From Marinobacter sp. 1-4A (lineage in GTDB: Bacteria > Pseudomonadota > Gammaproteobacteria > Pseudomonadales > Oleiphilaceae), in assembly GCF_016597725.1 (NCBI RefSeq), contig NZ_VCGY01000004.1:186001-250000 (forward strand): 64,000 nt of DNA, read 5' to 3'. The notes under the pieces were generated by a model. The model ran no database searches. It was not told the origin of the DNA and saw only the letters and a program-made list of their open reading frames with translations. The stretch's first letter is position 1. The number at the start of each line of letters is the position of its first letter. Positions 8,152-16,860 of the stretch are shown piece after piece. The translations under genes were made by a program, and so were the position numbers.

Positions 8152-9582
8152 ATGACGCAAGTGCGAGAAAGCTTCGCCAAGTATAAAGTCGAAGAGGTCT
8201 TAGGCGAGGGAGCAATGGGCGTTGTGTACGCTTGTTACGACTCCGCCATCGGTCGTCGCGTGGCTATCAAAACCATTCACGCACACTTGCTGCAGGGTGC
8301 AGAGGGCGAAGAATTGCGGCAGCGCTTTAGCCGGGAAATTCGCGCGGTTGGTAAACTTAGCCACCCCAACATTGTAGGGATATTCGACACCGACGAAGCA
8401 CAGGATGCAAACGGTGCAATCGAACCCTATTTTGTAATGGAGTTTGTCGATGGACAGGACTTACAAGCCTATCTGGCGGGTGGGACACGCTTCCCACTGA
8501 CCAAAACCATCGATATCGCTTGTCAGGTTCTGGATGCGTTCGAGTACACCCATAAGCTCGGTATTATTCATCGAGATGTTAAACCCGCCAATATATTCTT
8601 AACCGAAGACGGACGCATAAAAATTGCCGATTTCGGCATTGCTAGGGTCGATAACAGTAGCCTGACACAAACCGGTGCTGTAATGGGCACGCCAAATTAC
8701 ATGTCACCCGAGCAGTGTTCCGGGCAGGTTATGGATTCTCGCAGCGATTTGTTTTCGATTGCTGTGGTGCTTTATGAATTGTTAACGGGCGAAAAAGCCT
8801 TTAGCGCCAACAGCGTCCATGCCACCATGATGAAGTTGGTTCAGAGTAACCCTGAGCCGCCTTCTGTATTCAACCCCTCCTTGCCTAAATCTCTAGACGC
8901 CGTAATGGCAAAGGCCCTTGCCAAGTCACCTGACGATCGGTTTCAAAGTGCTGCGGAATTCGCCCGTGCTTTGGAACCGTTCAAGCAGGGCAGCAATAGG
9001 GCAGTTCAAGAGGGCTCGGTGGCCTCTAGTGAAGAAACCCTTCTGGTTCCGCAACCGGAGCTAAGCGCCAAAGATAAGAAGCCGCACGAAAAAGCGAAAC
9101 GCCGACCATTCATGGCGCTCTTGATCGGGATTGCGGCGGCCCTTTTGCTCACTGGCGGTATTGGTTTTTACATCCTCTCCGAAAAGGACAACGTAGAGCC
9201 AGCCCGACTGGAAAATGTTAAGCCTTTTGCCACTGACCTTTCACCAGCAACGCAGGAAAAAGTGGAAAAGCTACTTAGGGTAGCGAACATGCATGAAAGC
9301 GCGAACAGGCTGATTTTTCCATCCGGTAGCAGTGCCTATTATGTCTACAACACAGTATTCGAGTTGGACCCGGGCAATCCGCGCGCTCGGGCAGGGCTGC
9401 TCAAGATGGAGGATAAGCTTGAAAAGCAAGCGCAGGCTTACTATCGCCAAAAGGATTTCAAAACGCTCAACGCTCACCTGAAAGCAGGCTTGGAGGCTTT
9501 TCCCGACAACGCCCAGTTCCGCGCATTGCGGGATGAGCTTGATCGTTTAGGCAACGAAGTACTGGAAAACAATAACAATTAG
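8152..9582 (+). CDS. Membrane-anchored Ser/Thr protein kinase (PknB/Hanks type)
   Basis: The N-terminal kinase domain (about 10-270) carries the Gly-rich loop (GEGAMGVV), invariant Lys in VAIKTI, HRDVKPANIF catalytic loop, DFGIA and the GTPNYMSPEQ activation segment, so it should be catalytically active. A charged linker leads to a single transmembrane helix (about 319-342). The roughly 130-residue C-terminal region, ending in Asn-rich sequence, has TPR-like helices (ELDPGNPRARAGLLKMEDKL) and would sit in the periplasm. A matching PP2C phosphatase and FHA readers occur in the same operon, so this is probably the writer of a local phosphorelay. Spacing is 14 bases on each side. Confidence 0.93.
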   Translation: MTQVRESFAKYKVEEVLGEGAMGVVYACYDSAIGRRVAIKTIHAHLLQGAEGEELRQRFSREIRAVGKLSHPNIVGIFDTDEAQDANGAIEPYFVMEFVDGQDLQAYLAGGTRFPLTKTIDIACQVLDAFEYTHKLGIIHRDVKPANIFLTEDGRIKIADFGIARVDNSSLTQTGAVMGTPNYMSPEQCSGQVMDSRSDLFSIAVVLYELLTGEKAFSANSVHATMMKLVQSNPEPPSVFNPSLPKSLDAVMAKALAKSPDDRFQSAAEFARALEPFKQGSNRAVQEGSVASSEETLLVPQPELSAKDKKPHEKAKRRPFMALLIGIAAALLLTGGIGFYILSEKDNVEPARLENVKPFATDLSPATQEKVEKLLRVANMHESANRLIFPSGSSAYYVYNTVFELDPGNPRARAGLLKMEDKLEKQAQAYYRQKDFKTLNAHLKAGLEAFPDNAQFRALRDELDRLGNEVLENNNN

Positions 9583-9596
9583 CGAGGACATGCGCG

Positions 9597-12143
9597 ATGG
9601 CGCAACGTGTTCATATAGCCATTATTGGCTCGGGGCCAGCTGGCTTGAGTGCCGCTGCGCGGGCCGCGCAGCGCGACCGTGCCCGAATGGACGCCGGAGA
9701 AATCTCCGAGCCGACGCATATCTTGCTGGAAAGTTTTAGTCAGCCTGCAAAAACCATTCAGCGCTACCAGAAAGGTAAGTTTGTAATGGCCGAACCGGGG
9801 TTTTTGCACCTGCGTAGCGATTGCGAATTTGGTGCAGGCTCACGCGAAGCAATTCTCACACAGTGGCAAGAGGACATAGCACGTAACGGTATCAATGTAA
9901 GGTATCAGGCTGAAGTGCAGGCCATTACCGGTGAGCGGGGTAACTTCAGTCTGGCATTGGCCAATGGAGATGTTGTTACGGCAGACGTTGTTGTCCTCGC
10001 CATTGGTTTGGAAGGGAATCCACGCAAACTCAACATATCAGGCGAGGGCGATTCCGCTCTGGCTGATCGAGTTCAATACACGCTGGATGACCCTGAGGAA
10101 TTCAACGGCGAGCGCATTGTGGTAGTGGGTGCTGGCGATTCGGCATTGGAAAACGCTTTGGCACTGAGCAAAAGAAATCACGTCACCGTTATAAACCGCC
10201 GCGCTGAATTTTCCCGGGCCAAAGAAGCAAATCTTAACGCTATCCTACAAGCGATAAATGACCGACGCACAACTCTGGACTGCCTTTACGAAACCAATCC
10301 GGCCGGTCTGGAAGCTGGCGACGAGGGTATAGATTTCGCAGTGGAAACACCAAAGGGGCGCAAAGTGCTCTCCTGTGATCGCGTTATTGCCCGCTTAGGT
10401 GGTTTCCCGCCGCGTAAATTTATTGAAAGTATAGGTATTGAGTTCAGCAGTGAGGCGATTGATGCTGCGCCAACACTGAATGGGCAGTATGAATCGTCTG
10501 TGTCCGGCATTTATGTGGTGGGTTCACTGGCGGGTTACCCGCTTATAAAGCAGGCCATGAATCAGGGCTACGATGTGGTGGAGTACATCCACGGCAACGA
10601 TATAAAACCGGCCGATCACGAATTGCTTGAATTCCAGTTTGGCCTTTTGCCATACCGCCGCCCACCTAATGAGTTGTTGGATCTGTTTCAGCAACGAATT
10701 CCTATGTTCAGTCAGTTGAATGTATTGGTATTTCGCCAACTGATTATCGAAAGCAGTATATGGGTGGCGCTTGAAGGGCCATCATTCGCGAGCACAAAAC
10801 AACAGGCCGCGCAGTTGGCTGAAGCTGCAGCGCAGCGTCAACCATCACCTAAGACCGGTAAGCTCATTCGCGCGGGAGAGCCCATCTTTCGACGTGGTGA
10901 CTATACCAACACCTTCTTTATGATTGTTGATGGCGAAGTCATTCTTGAGCGTCATGAGCAAAGTGCAACCCCGGTACGTTTGGAGCGCGGTCAGTTTTTT
11001 GGTGAAGACAGCCTTGTATCCGGTCGTCCCCGAGAATACACCGCGGTTGCCGGCAGTGATTGTGTGTTGGTGGAGACCCCGCGCAGGACCATGATCAAGC
11101 TGTTGAACAGCAACGATCAGGTGCGCTGCGGCATTGACTGGATTTTCACCGTACGTGCGCTGCAGAAACATTTTGCGCCGGAGCTTTCCCCCGGTGAATT
11201 GCGGGAGATAGCCCAAACCACTCAATTGAACACTTACCAAGCGGGCGAGCCGCTTTTTCGTCAAGACGAACAAGGCGACTGCCTGCATGTTATTCGCCGG
11301 GGCGCCGTAACGCTTCAGCGCAGCAGTGACGAGGGTGATCTGGTGGTTGCGCAGCTACAGGCGGATGAGCTGGTAGGGGAGATGGCCCTGATGGGCGAGC
11401 CCGTGCGCAGGCACACAGCAATAGCGTCTGTGTTGACAGAAACCATCGTGTTGCATCGCGACAGTTTTATGAAGCTGGTTAATCTTGATTCCAGCAGTAT
11501 CTCCCAATTACAAGCGCGCGCCAGCAAGCACGCTAGAACCTACACCACCATGCAAGCTCAGGCAGATAAGGGCTCGTTAATCGGATTTATGATGGACGAG
11601 GGCATGGGCGAGGCCACCAACGCCATGGTGATTGATGAGAGCCTTTGCATCGGCTGCGACCATTGCGAGAAGGCCTGCGCCGACACCCATGACGGCATTT
11701 CCCGCTTGAATCGCTCGGAAGGACCATCGTTTGCGCAGATGCACCTTGCCATCTCCTGTAGGCACTGTGAGCACCCTCATTGCATGAAGGACTGCCCACC
11801 GGATGCCATTCATCGGGCTGAATCCGGTGAGGTGTTTATTGATGACAGCTGCATCGGTTGCGGCAACTGCGTCACCCATTGCCCCTATGATGCCATTCAG
11901 CTTGCCCACACGCCCCAGCCAAGACAATCGCTATTTAGTTGGCTGCTCAAGGGGGCACCCGACACGTTGAGTATCGATCGGGAGGTCGCAGATCAGGGGG
12001 CTTCAGGTTCAGGCAAAAAAGCAGTGAAGTGCGATGCCTGCATGAACTTCGCCAATGGTCCGGCTTGTGTCAATGCGTGTCCCACCGGCGCGGCAGCGCG
12101 GCTGGCTCCAGAGCATCTGGTTAAACTGGTGGCAAAACAATGA
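9597..12143 (+). CDS. Chimeric FAD/NAD(P) oxidoreductase with two cyclic-nucleotide-binding domains and four predicted [4Fe-4S] clusters
   Basis: Three modules are fused in 848 residues. Residues 1-340 are a thioredoxin-reductase-like flavoprotein with an FAD motif (IIGSGPAGLSAA), a second Rossmann motif (VVVGAGDSALE) and a C-terminal FAD contact (GIYVVGSLAG). It lacks a CxxC redox pair, so thioredoxin reduction is unlikely. Residues about 421-520 and 545-650 are two CNB (CRP-type) domains. Residues about 679-840 hold sixteen Cys in four groups (CIGCDHCEKAC, CRHCEHPHCMKDC, CIGCGNCVTHC and a CDAC...CVNAC set), the pattern of DmsB/HybA-type four-cluster ferredoxins. No signal or membrane segment is present, so it is cytoplasmic. 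Its stop overlaps the start of the membrane protein gene (ATGA), suggesting a direct electron partner. A nucleotide-gated electron-input module is inferred. Confidence 0.88.
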   Translation: MAQRVHIAIIGSGPAGLSAAARAAQRDRARMDAGEISEPTHILLESFSQPAKTIQRYQKGKFVMAEPGFLHLRSDCEFGAGSREAILTQWQEDIARNGINVRYQAEVQAITGERGNFSLALANGDVVTADVVVLAIGLEGNPRKLNISGEGDSALADRVQYTLDDPEEFNGERIVVVGAGDSALENALALSKRNHVTVINRRAEFSRAKEANLNAILQAINDRRTTLDCLYETNPAGLEAGDEGIDFAVETPKGRKVLSCDRVIARLGGFPPRKFIESIGIEFSSEAIDAAPTLNGQYESSVSGIYVVGSLAGYPLIKQAMNQGYDVVEYIHGNDIKPADHELLEFQFGLLPYRRPPNELLDLFQQRIPMFSQLNVLVFRQLIIESSIWVALEGPSFASTKQQAAQLAEAAAQRQPSPKTGKLIRAGEPIFRRGDYTNTFFMIVDGEVILERHEQSATPVRLERGQFFGEDSLVSGRPREYTAVAGSDCVLVETPRRTMIKLLNSNDQVRCGIDWIFTVRALQKHFAPELSPGELREIAQTTQLNTYQAGEPLFRQDEQGDCLHVIRRGAVTLQRSSDEGDLVVAQLQADELVGEMALMGEPVRRHTAIASVLTETIVLHRDSFMKLVNLDSSSISQLQARASKHARTYTTMQAQADKGSLIGFMMDEGMGEATNAMVIDESLCIGCDHCEKACADTHDGISRLNRSEGPSFAQMHLAISCRHCEHPHCMKDCPPDAIHRAESGEVFIDDSCIGCGNCVTHCPYDAIQLAHTPQPRQSLFSWLLKGAPDTLSIDREVADQGASGSGKKAVKCDACMNFANGPACVNACPTGAAARLAPEHLVKLVAKQ

Positions 12144-13033
12144 ATCTGCATCAATCCATACTGGAATATCGCAAAGGGCGCTATGGCTGGTGGGCGCTAC
12201 TGTTAATTCTTGCTGCGATTGTGCTCTTTGCCTCGCATAGCGATTTCCAGCCCCCCAATGGAGGTACGTGGCAAGGGTATGTATTGGGGAGTATTGGTTT
12301 GGCGTTGATTGTCTGGTTAACCGCATTGGGCATTGTTAAGCGGCGTTACGGAAAAAGTAACGTACAGGCATGGACCTCTGCCCATGTTTACCTGGGCGCG
12401 TCTTTGTTGATTGTTGTGAGTTTGCATTCAGCACTGCAGATTGGCTTGAACGTTCATAGCCTTGCCTATGTGTTGATGTGTGTGGTGATTTTCTCGGGTT
12501 TCATAGGCTTATATTTCTATCGGCGTTACCCGCACCTTATGGCGAGAAACCGTCGTAACCAGTCGCAGCGCCAACTCTTTTCAGAGCTTAACGACTTGAA
12601 CCAAAAAGGCCGGGCCTTGGCCAAACGCTGCCATCCCAATTTGGCCAGCGCCGTTGATACTGCTATCGACCGAACGGCTATAGGCGGTGGTTTTCTGGAC
12701 CAACTACTAGGCCGTGATGGCTCAACCGTAGTGTTGATCGAAGAAGATATAAAAGGCGGTATTCAGCGCAAGCCGGTATCAAATCGGGACCAACAAGCCA
12801 TTATCGATTATGTCGCCAAATGCATTCCCCGTGCACGCAAGCAGGGTGAAGCCGCAAATATACAAAGCTTGTTGGAAGTGGTTTGCCGACGGCAGACCGT
12901 AACCCGGCAGTTGCGACAAGATATCAAATTCAACGCCCGTCTAAAGGTTTGGCTATGGGTTCATGTCCCGTTCACCATTGCACTTTTAGCTGCGTTGGCC
13001 ATTCACATCCTGTCTGTTTTCTATTACTGGTAA
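12140..13033 (+). CDS. Cytochrome-b-like membrane protein, possible quinone or heme-b electron carrier
   Basis: The 297-residue protein has about four or five transmembrane helices: residues 13-31, 45-64, 80-103, 109-128 and a C-terminal helix near 273-295. Paired histidines lie in two helices (WTSAHVYLG...VVSLHSAL, and WVHVPFTIALLAALAIH near the C-terminus). This resembles the bis-His heme-b arrangement of ferric-reductase and NrfD/cytochrome-b-type anchors. A roughly 140-residue soluble loop with many basic residues separates helix 4 from the last helix. It overlaps the flavin/Fe-S gene by four bases and lies four bases before the FHA-decaheme gene, so it probably connects those two. I do not recognise a named family; heme binding is predicted from His placement only. 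Confidence 0.7.
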   Translation: MNLHQSILEYRKGRYGWWALLLILAAIVLFASHSDFQPPNGGTWQGYVLGSIGLALIVWLTALGIVKRRYGKSNVQAWTSAHVYLGASLLIVVSLHSALQIGLNVHSLAYVLMCVVIFSGFIGLYFYRRYPHLMARNRRNQSQRQLFSELNDLNQKGRALAKRCHPNLASAVDTAIDRTAIGGGFLDQLLGRDGSTVVLIEEDIKGGIQRKPVSNRDQQAIIDYVAKCIPRARKQGEAANIQSLLEVVCRRQTVTRQLRQDIKFNARLKVWLWVHVPFTIALLAALAIHILSVFYYW

Positions 13034-13037
13034 CCCC

Positions 13038-14807
13038 ATGCAACTGCTTCTGAGACAAATCACCTACGATAGCAGCGGCTTGCCAGAGTACGCCGATAGC
13101 GAGCTGACGCGGGACAACATTGTGATCGGTCGCTCGCAAAAGAGTGACATTCAGCTCTTGGACAAAGGAGTTGCAGCCGAACACGCCCGCTTGACCAAAA
13201 GCGGCGACAAGTTGCGCCTAGTGGCCGCAAAAGGCCAGTCCTTCATCATTAACAGTAAAATTCAGAAACAGGCCGAGTTAAAACCCGGGGATGAGATTCG
13301 TATCGGGGCGCAGACCTTTATCTGCACCGAAGCTCCTACGGGGTTTGATCTTGCGCTGGAGTGGCAGTTTGTTGAAATGCCAGAGGGCGCTCTTTCCGAC
13401 GCTTATCGCACCTCCGTATCACAACTCGGATTTAGCCCGCGCATAGCATCCTGGGTATTGTTTGTGCTGGTGTTGTTGGTGGGGCTGTTGCCATTGTTAA
13501 GCGATATTTGGCAGGCCGATAAACCCGCTGTTCAAGCCGCCAATGAACTGGCTAACGATAACATGGCTTTCCATAAATTATGGCTGTCGGGGCCGCTATT
13601 GTCGGCGCATGAGCTAACTACCGGCAACAACTGCACCGCATGCCATCAAACGCCTTTTGTCCAAGTAAAAGACAACGCTTGCCAGCAATGCCACGTTGCG
13701 TTGGGGGATCATGTGATGCCCGCAGAACATCCGGCCGAGATCGCTGAATGGGTGGCCGCTCTTGATGAGTTTGCTTGCCAAAATTGCCACAAAGAGCACA
13801 ACGAGCCAGCAAGCCTAGTGGCCCGCAATGAAGGTTTGTGTTTGGACTGTCATCAACAGATGAAACCGTCGGTAAAGGGCTTCAGTCAGGATGCACACCC
13901 CGAGTTCGCCCTTAGCCTTTTGCGCCCGGATGTGACACGTCAAAACGGTCTTCTGGCAATTGATTGGCAACTTGAGAAATTAAGACCTCAGGCGAGTGAC
14001 GGGCATGAATCCCGAATATCAGCCGTTAAAGAAACAAGTCATCTGAAGTTCCCCCATGATACCCATCTGGATGGCGAGGCGGTGAAACACGCCCGCCGTG
14101 GTGATGCTTTGCAGTGCGCGGATTGCCACACGCTGAGTTCGGACCGGGAGCACTTTGAGCCAACCAGCATGGAAACAAGCTGCGCCAGCTGTCACGACTT
14201 GGGCTTTGATCCGCGCACTCCCCAAAAACAGCTGCCCCACGGTGCGCCCGAGGAGGTATACGATGCGCTGGAGGCGCATTTTGTAAAGCTCGCATTTAGC
14301 CCGGACACACTCGTCGGATTCGAGCGGCGGCGCATTCCAGGGCGTACGTTTACGGAAGAGGACTGCGATCAGGATTACGCATGTGCCAAACAGCAGGCCC
14401 TGCGTGAAACCGGTAGGCAGTTCTCTCAACGTGGCTGCGTTACTTGCCATGAAGTCTCCGAGCAAGAAAACGCTGAAGGCTCCGAGCGTTGGGAGGTGCT
14501 GCCAGTGAAGATCAACCACGATTGGTATGCCGATGCGCGCTTTGATCACCAAAGCCATTTAGCGCAATGGGATCAATCCGGCGATGCAGTTTGCTCAAGT
14601 TGTCACAGTGCAACTACGTCTGCCGAGAGCAGCGATATTCTTATGCCCAACATAGCGCAGTGCGTCGACTGCCATGATGGCCGGGCTCAGGCAGGTCGAG
14701 TGGCGCTAACCTGTATTTCGTGCCACGCTTACCACAGACATAGTGCCATTGAGGGTACAGAAGGCATAGGTGCATTAATGCAAGGAGCAATTCATGACCA
14801 GCCTTAA
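13038..14807 (+). CDS. FHA domain fused through a membrane helix to a decaheme cytochrome c
   Basis: Residues about 25-95 form an FHA phosphothreonine-binding domain (GRSQKSDIQL, then AEHARL). A hydrophobic helix (about 134-160) follows. The rest contains ten CxxCH heme-c motifs between about residues 197 and 565 (CTACH, CQQCH, CQNCH, CLDCH, CADCH, CASCH, CVTCH, CSSCH, CVDCH, CISCH). Topology should be FHA in the cytoplasm and hemes in the periplasm, with no cleavable signal. The cytochrome would thus be physically tied to a phosphorylation reader. It overlaps the next gene by 14 bases and follows the cytochrome-b-like gene by four. The domain calls are direct; regulation by the operon's kinase is inference. 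Confidence 0.9.
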   Translation: MQLLLRQITYDSSGLPEYADSELTRDNIVIGRSQKSDIQLLDKGVAAEHARLTKSGDKLRLVAAKGQSFIINSKIQKQAELKPGDEIRIGAQTFICTEAPTGFDLALEWQFVEMPEGALSDAYRTSVSQLGFSPRIASWVLFVLVLLVGLLPLLSDIWQADKPAVQAANELANDNMAFHKLWLSGPLLSAHELTTGNNCTACHQTPFVQVKDNACQQCHVALGDHVMPAEHPAEIAEWVAALDEFACQNCHKEHNEPASLVARNEGLCLDCHQQMKPSVKGFSQDAHPEFALSLLRPDVTRQNGLLAIDWQLEKLRPQASDGHESRISAVKETSHLKFPHDTHLDGEAVKHARRGDALQCADCHTLSSDREHFEPTSMETSCASCHDLGFDPRTPQKQLPHGAPEEVYDALEAHFVKLAFSPDTLVGFERRRIPGRTFTEEDCDQDYACAKQQALRETGRQFSQRGCVTCHEVSEQENAEGSERWEVLPVKINHDWYADARFDHQSHLAQWDQSGDAVCSSCHSATTSAESSDILMPNIAQCVDCHDGRAQAGRVALTCISCHAYHRHSAIEGTEGIGALMQGAIHDQP

Positions 14808-16860
14808 ACGCTTAAGTGTTTTACTGTCCTTCCTGCTTACCGCATGCGGCGGTGGCTCCGGTGAATTCGACCCGGCAGCAGGGGCTTTGCCGCTTGGTGG
14901 TTGCGACGGCTCCTGCGTGATCACCGAGCAAGGTGGTAATCCCGACAATGTCCGCCTAACGGTTAACGACGTGGAAACCGTAATCGCTCAGGGCGTAGCA
15001 GAAGCCGATGCGCGCGGCATCGATGCCACTTTGGCGGTGGTTGATCGAGTTGGCAACGTTCTAGGGGTTTGGCGTACTGGCACTACCGGAATGCCGCGTG
15101 ACGTATTGATCGCCAGTTCTCCGGATGGTACTGGCGGCTCCGAGATCATGGGCGGACTGGAAGGAATCGAGGCTGGAATAGACGGCCTTGCAGCCATTGC
15201 CAAAGCCATCACTGGTGCTTATTTGTCGTCCGAAGGCAATGCTTTCTCTACCCGCACGGCCAGCCAAATTGTTCAAGAGCACTTTAACCCCGGCGAATTC
15301 TTTCAACCTGCAGGCCCGCTATTTGGTGTGCAATTCAGCCAGCTTGCATGCTCGGACTTTAGCCAGCGGTTCAACAGTTTTGGCCCATCCATCGGTCCTC
15401 ATCGTTCGCCCCTTGGGTTATCTGCTGATCCCGGTGGTCTGCCCCTTTATAAGAACGGAACGGTTATTGGCGGTGTCGGCGTGATCGCCGATGACCTCTA
15501 TAGCCTTGATCGCAATGTTATTGATAACGACCGGAGTAACCAAAACGCCAATGTGGACGAGCTGATTGCTCTGGCCGCAAGCTTTGGTTTTGTTGCGCCC
15601 GTTGAGCGGCGGGCCAACCGGATTGCTATCGAGGGCAAAACCCTTCGCTTCGTTGATGGTGATGCCAGCGAGTTGCAGAGCAACCCCGACAGCGCTCCCG
15701 CCTTTCCACCGGCCAACGGGCAATTAGTTGCGGTAGCAGGCTACACCGGTGCCACCATTCAACCCGGCTTGGTGTTTGGTTCACCCGCTTCTGGCATTCG
15801 CCCCGCAGATAGTGGCAAATCGGATGAGGCGCCTTATGTGGGTGACGACGGTTATGTATTTGTAGATTCCGCCAATAACAATCGCTATCCGGCAACTGCG
15901 GGCGCGCAGCCTGTCGCCGACAGACTTCTGGCGAGCGAGGTGGAAGTGTTAATGCAGGAGGCGTTGCGGGTGGCCAATAAAGCCCGCGCCCAAATACGTC
16001 GGCCCCATGGCAGCCAAGCGCGGGTCACCATCAGCGTGGTAGACACTGACGGCAATATATTGGGCATGCTGCGCAGCCGAGATGCGCCCGTATTTGGCTC
16101 CGATGTATCTCTCCAAAAAGCCCGTACAGCCGCTCTGTTTTCATCCAGTGCCGCGGCTGGCACGCTTGCCACACCCGGTATGGACGCCCGATATATCAGT
16201 TTGGTTGGTGGACTGAATACGGTCGACACCATCGACTTAAGCGATTACGTTAGTTCCGTGCAGAGTTTTCTTGGCTTACCTACAGCCCTGACCGATGGCG
16301 CCGTGGCGTTTTCCGATCGGGCTGGTGGTAATCTGTCTCGCCCCTTCTTTCCGGATGGCATAGACACCGCCGACCCCGGTCCGTTCAGCAAACCTTCGGG
16401 TAAGTGGAGCCCGTTTTCCACGGGTTTACAGTTAGATCTGGTCATTAACGGCGTCATCCAGCATGTACTCTTTGCTGCTGGAGCCATTGTTACGGACACG
16501 CCGCAAAGTTGTGGAGGCATTACCCATGCAAGCCTGGGTACCTTTTCTACGGTTGGCTTCACCCACAAACGTTTGGCCAACGGCATTCAGATCTTCCCCG
16601 GTAGTGCGCCGATTTATCGCGATAATGTACTCGTGGGCGGCATAGGGGTCAGCGGAGATGGCATAGAACAGGACGATATGATCGCGTTTTTAGCCATCCA
16701 CCGTGCCGGTGCTCGGTTAAGCGTAAACCCTATAAACAACGCGCCTGAACACATGCGAGCCGATACGCTCACACCGCAGGGCACTCGGCTGCGTTACATC
16801 CAGTGTCCGCAGGCCCCTTTTCTGGGCAGTGACGAACAACAGCCCTGCACAGGTAAATGA
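14794..16860 (+). CDS. Lipoprotein with two HbpS/GlcG-type (PF03928-like) domains
   Basis: ATG 14794 has an AAGGAG site and starts inside the preceding gene. The first residues form a lipoprotein signal with lipobox LTAC (Cys18) followed by GGGSG, a typical outer-membrane-directed tether. Two copies of a GlcG/HbpS-like fold are visible, one at about 50-275 (VETVIAQGVAEADARG, AVVDRVGNVLG) and a larger one at about 385-640 (VEVLMQEALRVANKA, VVDTDGNILGMLR), each with the GGxGV strand near its end. HbpS family members bind heme or aquo-cobalamin and help sense redox or heme. Next to multiheme cytochromes it could be a heme-binding cofactor, a structural subunit or a surface protein. The function is not established. 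Confidence 0.78.
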   Translation: MTSLKRLSVLLSFLLTACGGGSGEFDPAAGALPLGGCDGSCVITEQGGNPDNVRLTVNDVETVIAQGVAEADARGIDATLAVVDRVGNVLGVWRTGTTGMPRDVLIASSPDGTGGSEIMGGLEGIEAGIDGLAAIAKAITGAYLSSEGNAFSTRTASQIVQEHFNPGEFFQPAGPLFGVQFSQLACSDFSQRFNSFGPSIGPHRSPLGLSADPGGLPLYKNGTVIGGVGVIADDLYSLDRNVIDNDRSNQNANVDELIALAASFGFVAPVERRANRIAIEGKTLRFVDGDASELQSNPDSAPAFPPANGQLVAVAGYTGATIQPGLVFGSPASGIRPADSGKSDEAPYVGDDGYVFVDSANNNRYPATAGAQPVADRLLASEVEVLMQEALRVANKARAQIRRPHGSQARVTISVVDTDGNILGMLRSRDAPVFGSDVSLQKARTAALFSSSAAAGTLATPGMDARYISLVGGLNTVDTIDLSDYVSSVQSFLGLPTALTDGAVAFSDRAGGNLSRPFFPDGIDTADPGPFSKPSGKWSPFSTGLQLDLVINGVIQHVLFAAGAIVTDTPQSCGGITHASLGTFSTVGFTHKRLANGIQIFPGSAPIYRDNVLVGGIGVSGDGIEQDDMIAFLAIHRAGARLSVNPINNAPEHMRADTLTPQGTRLRYIQCPQAPFLGSDEQQPCTGK

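Noticed and set aside
6131..9582. Anti-phage defence module built on a caspase and a kinase
   Set aside because: The caspase has a lipobox and sits in an electron-transfer operon; no nuclease, CRISPR or other defence gene is near.
13614..14558. Long minus-strand open frames inside the FHA-decaheme gene
   Set aside because: They are shadows of a strongly coding plus-strand frame with ten heme motifs.
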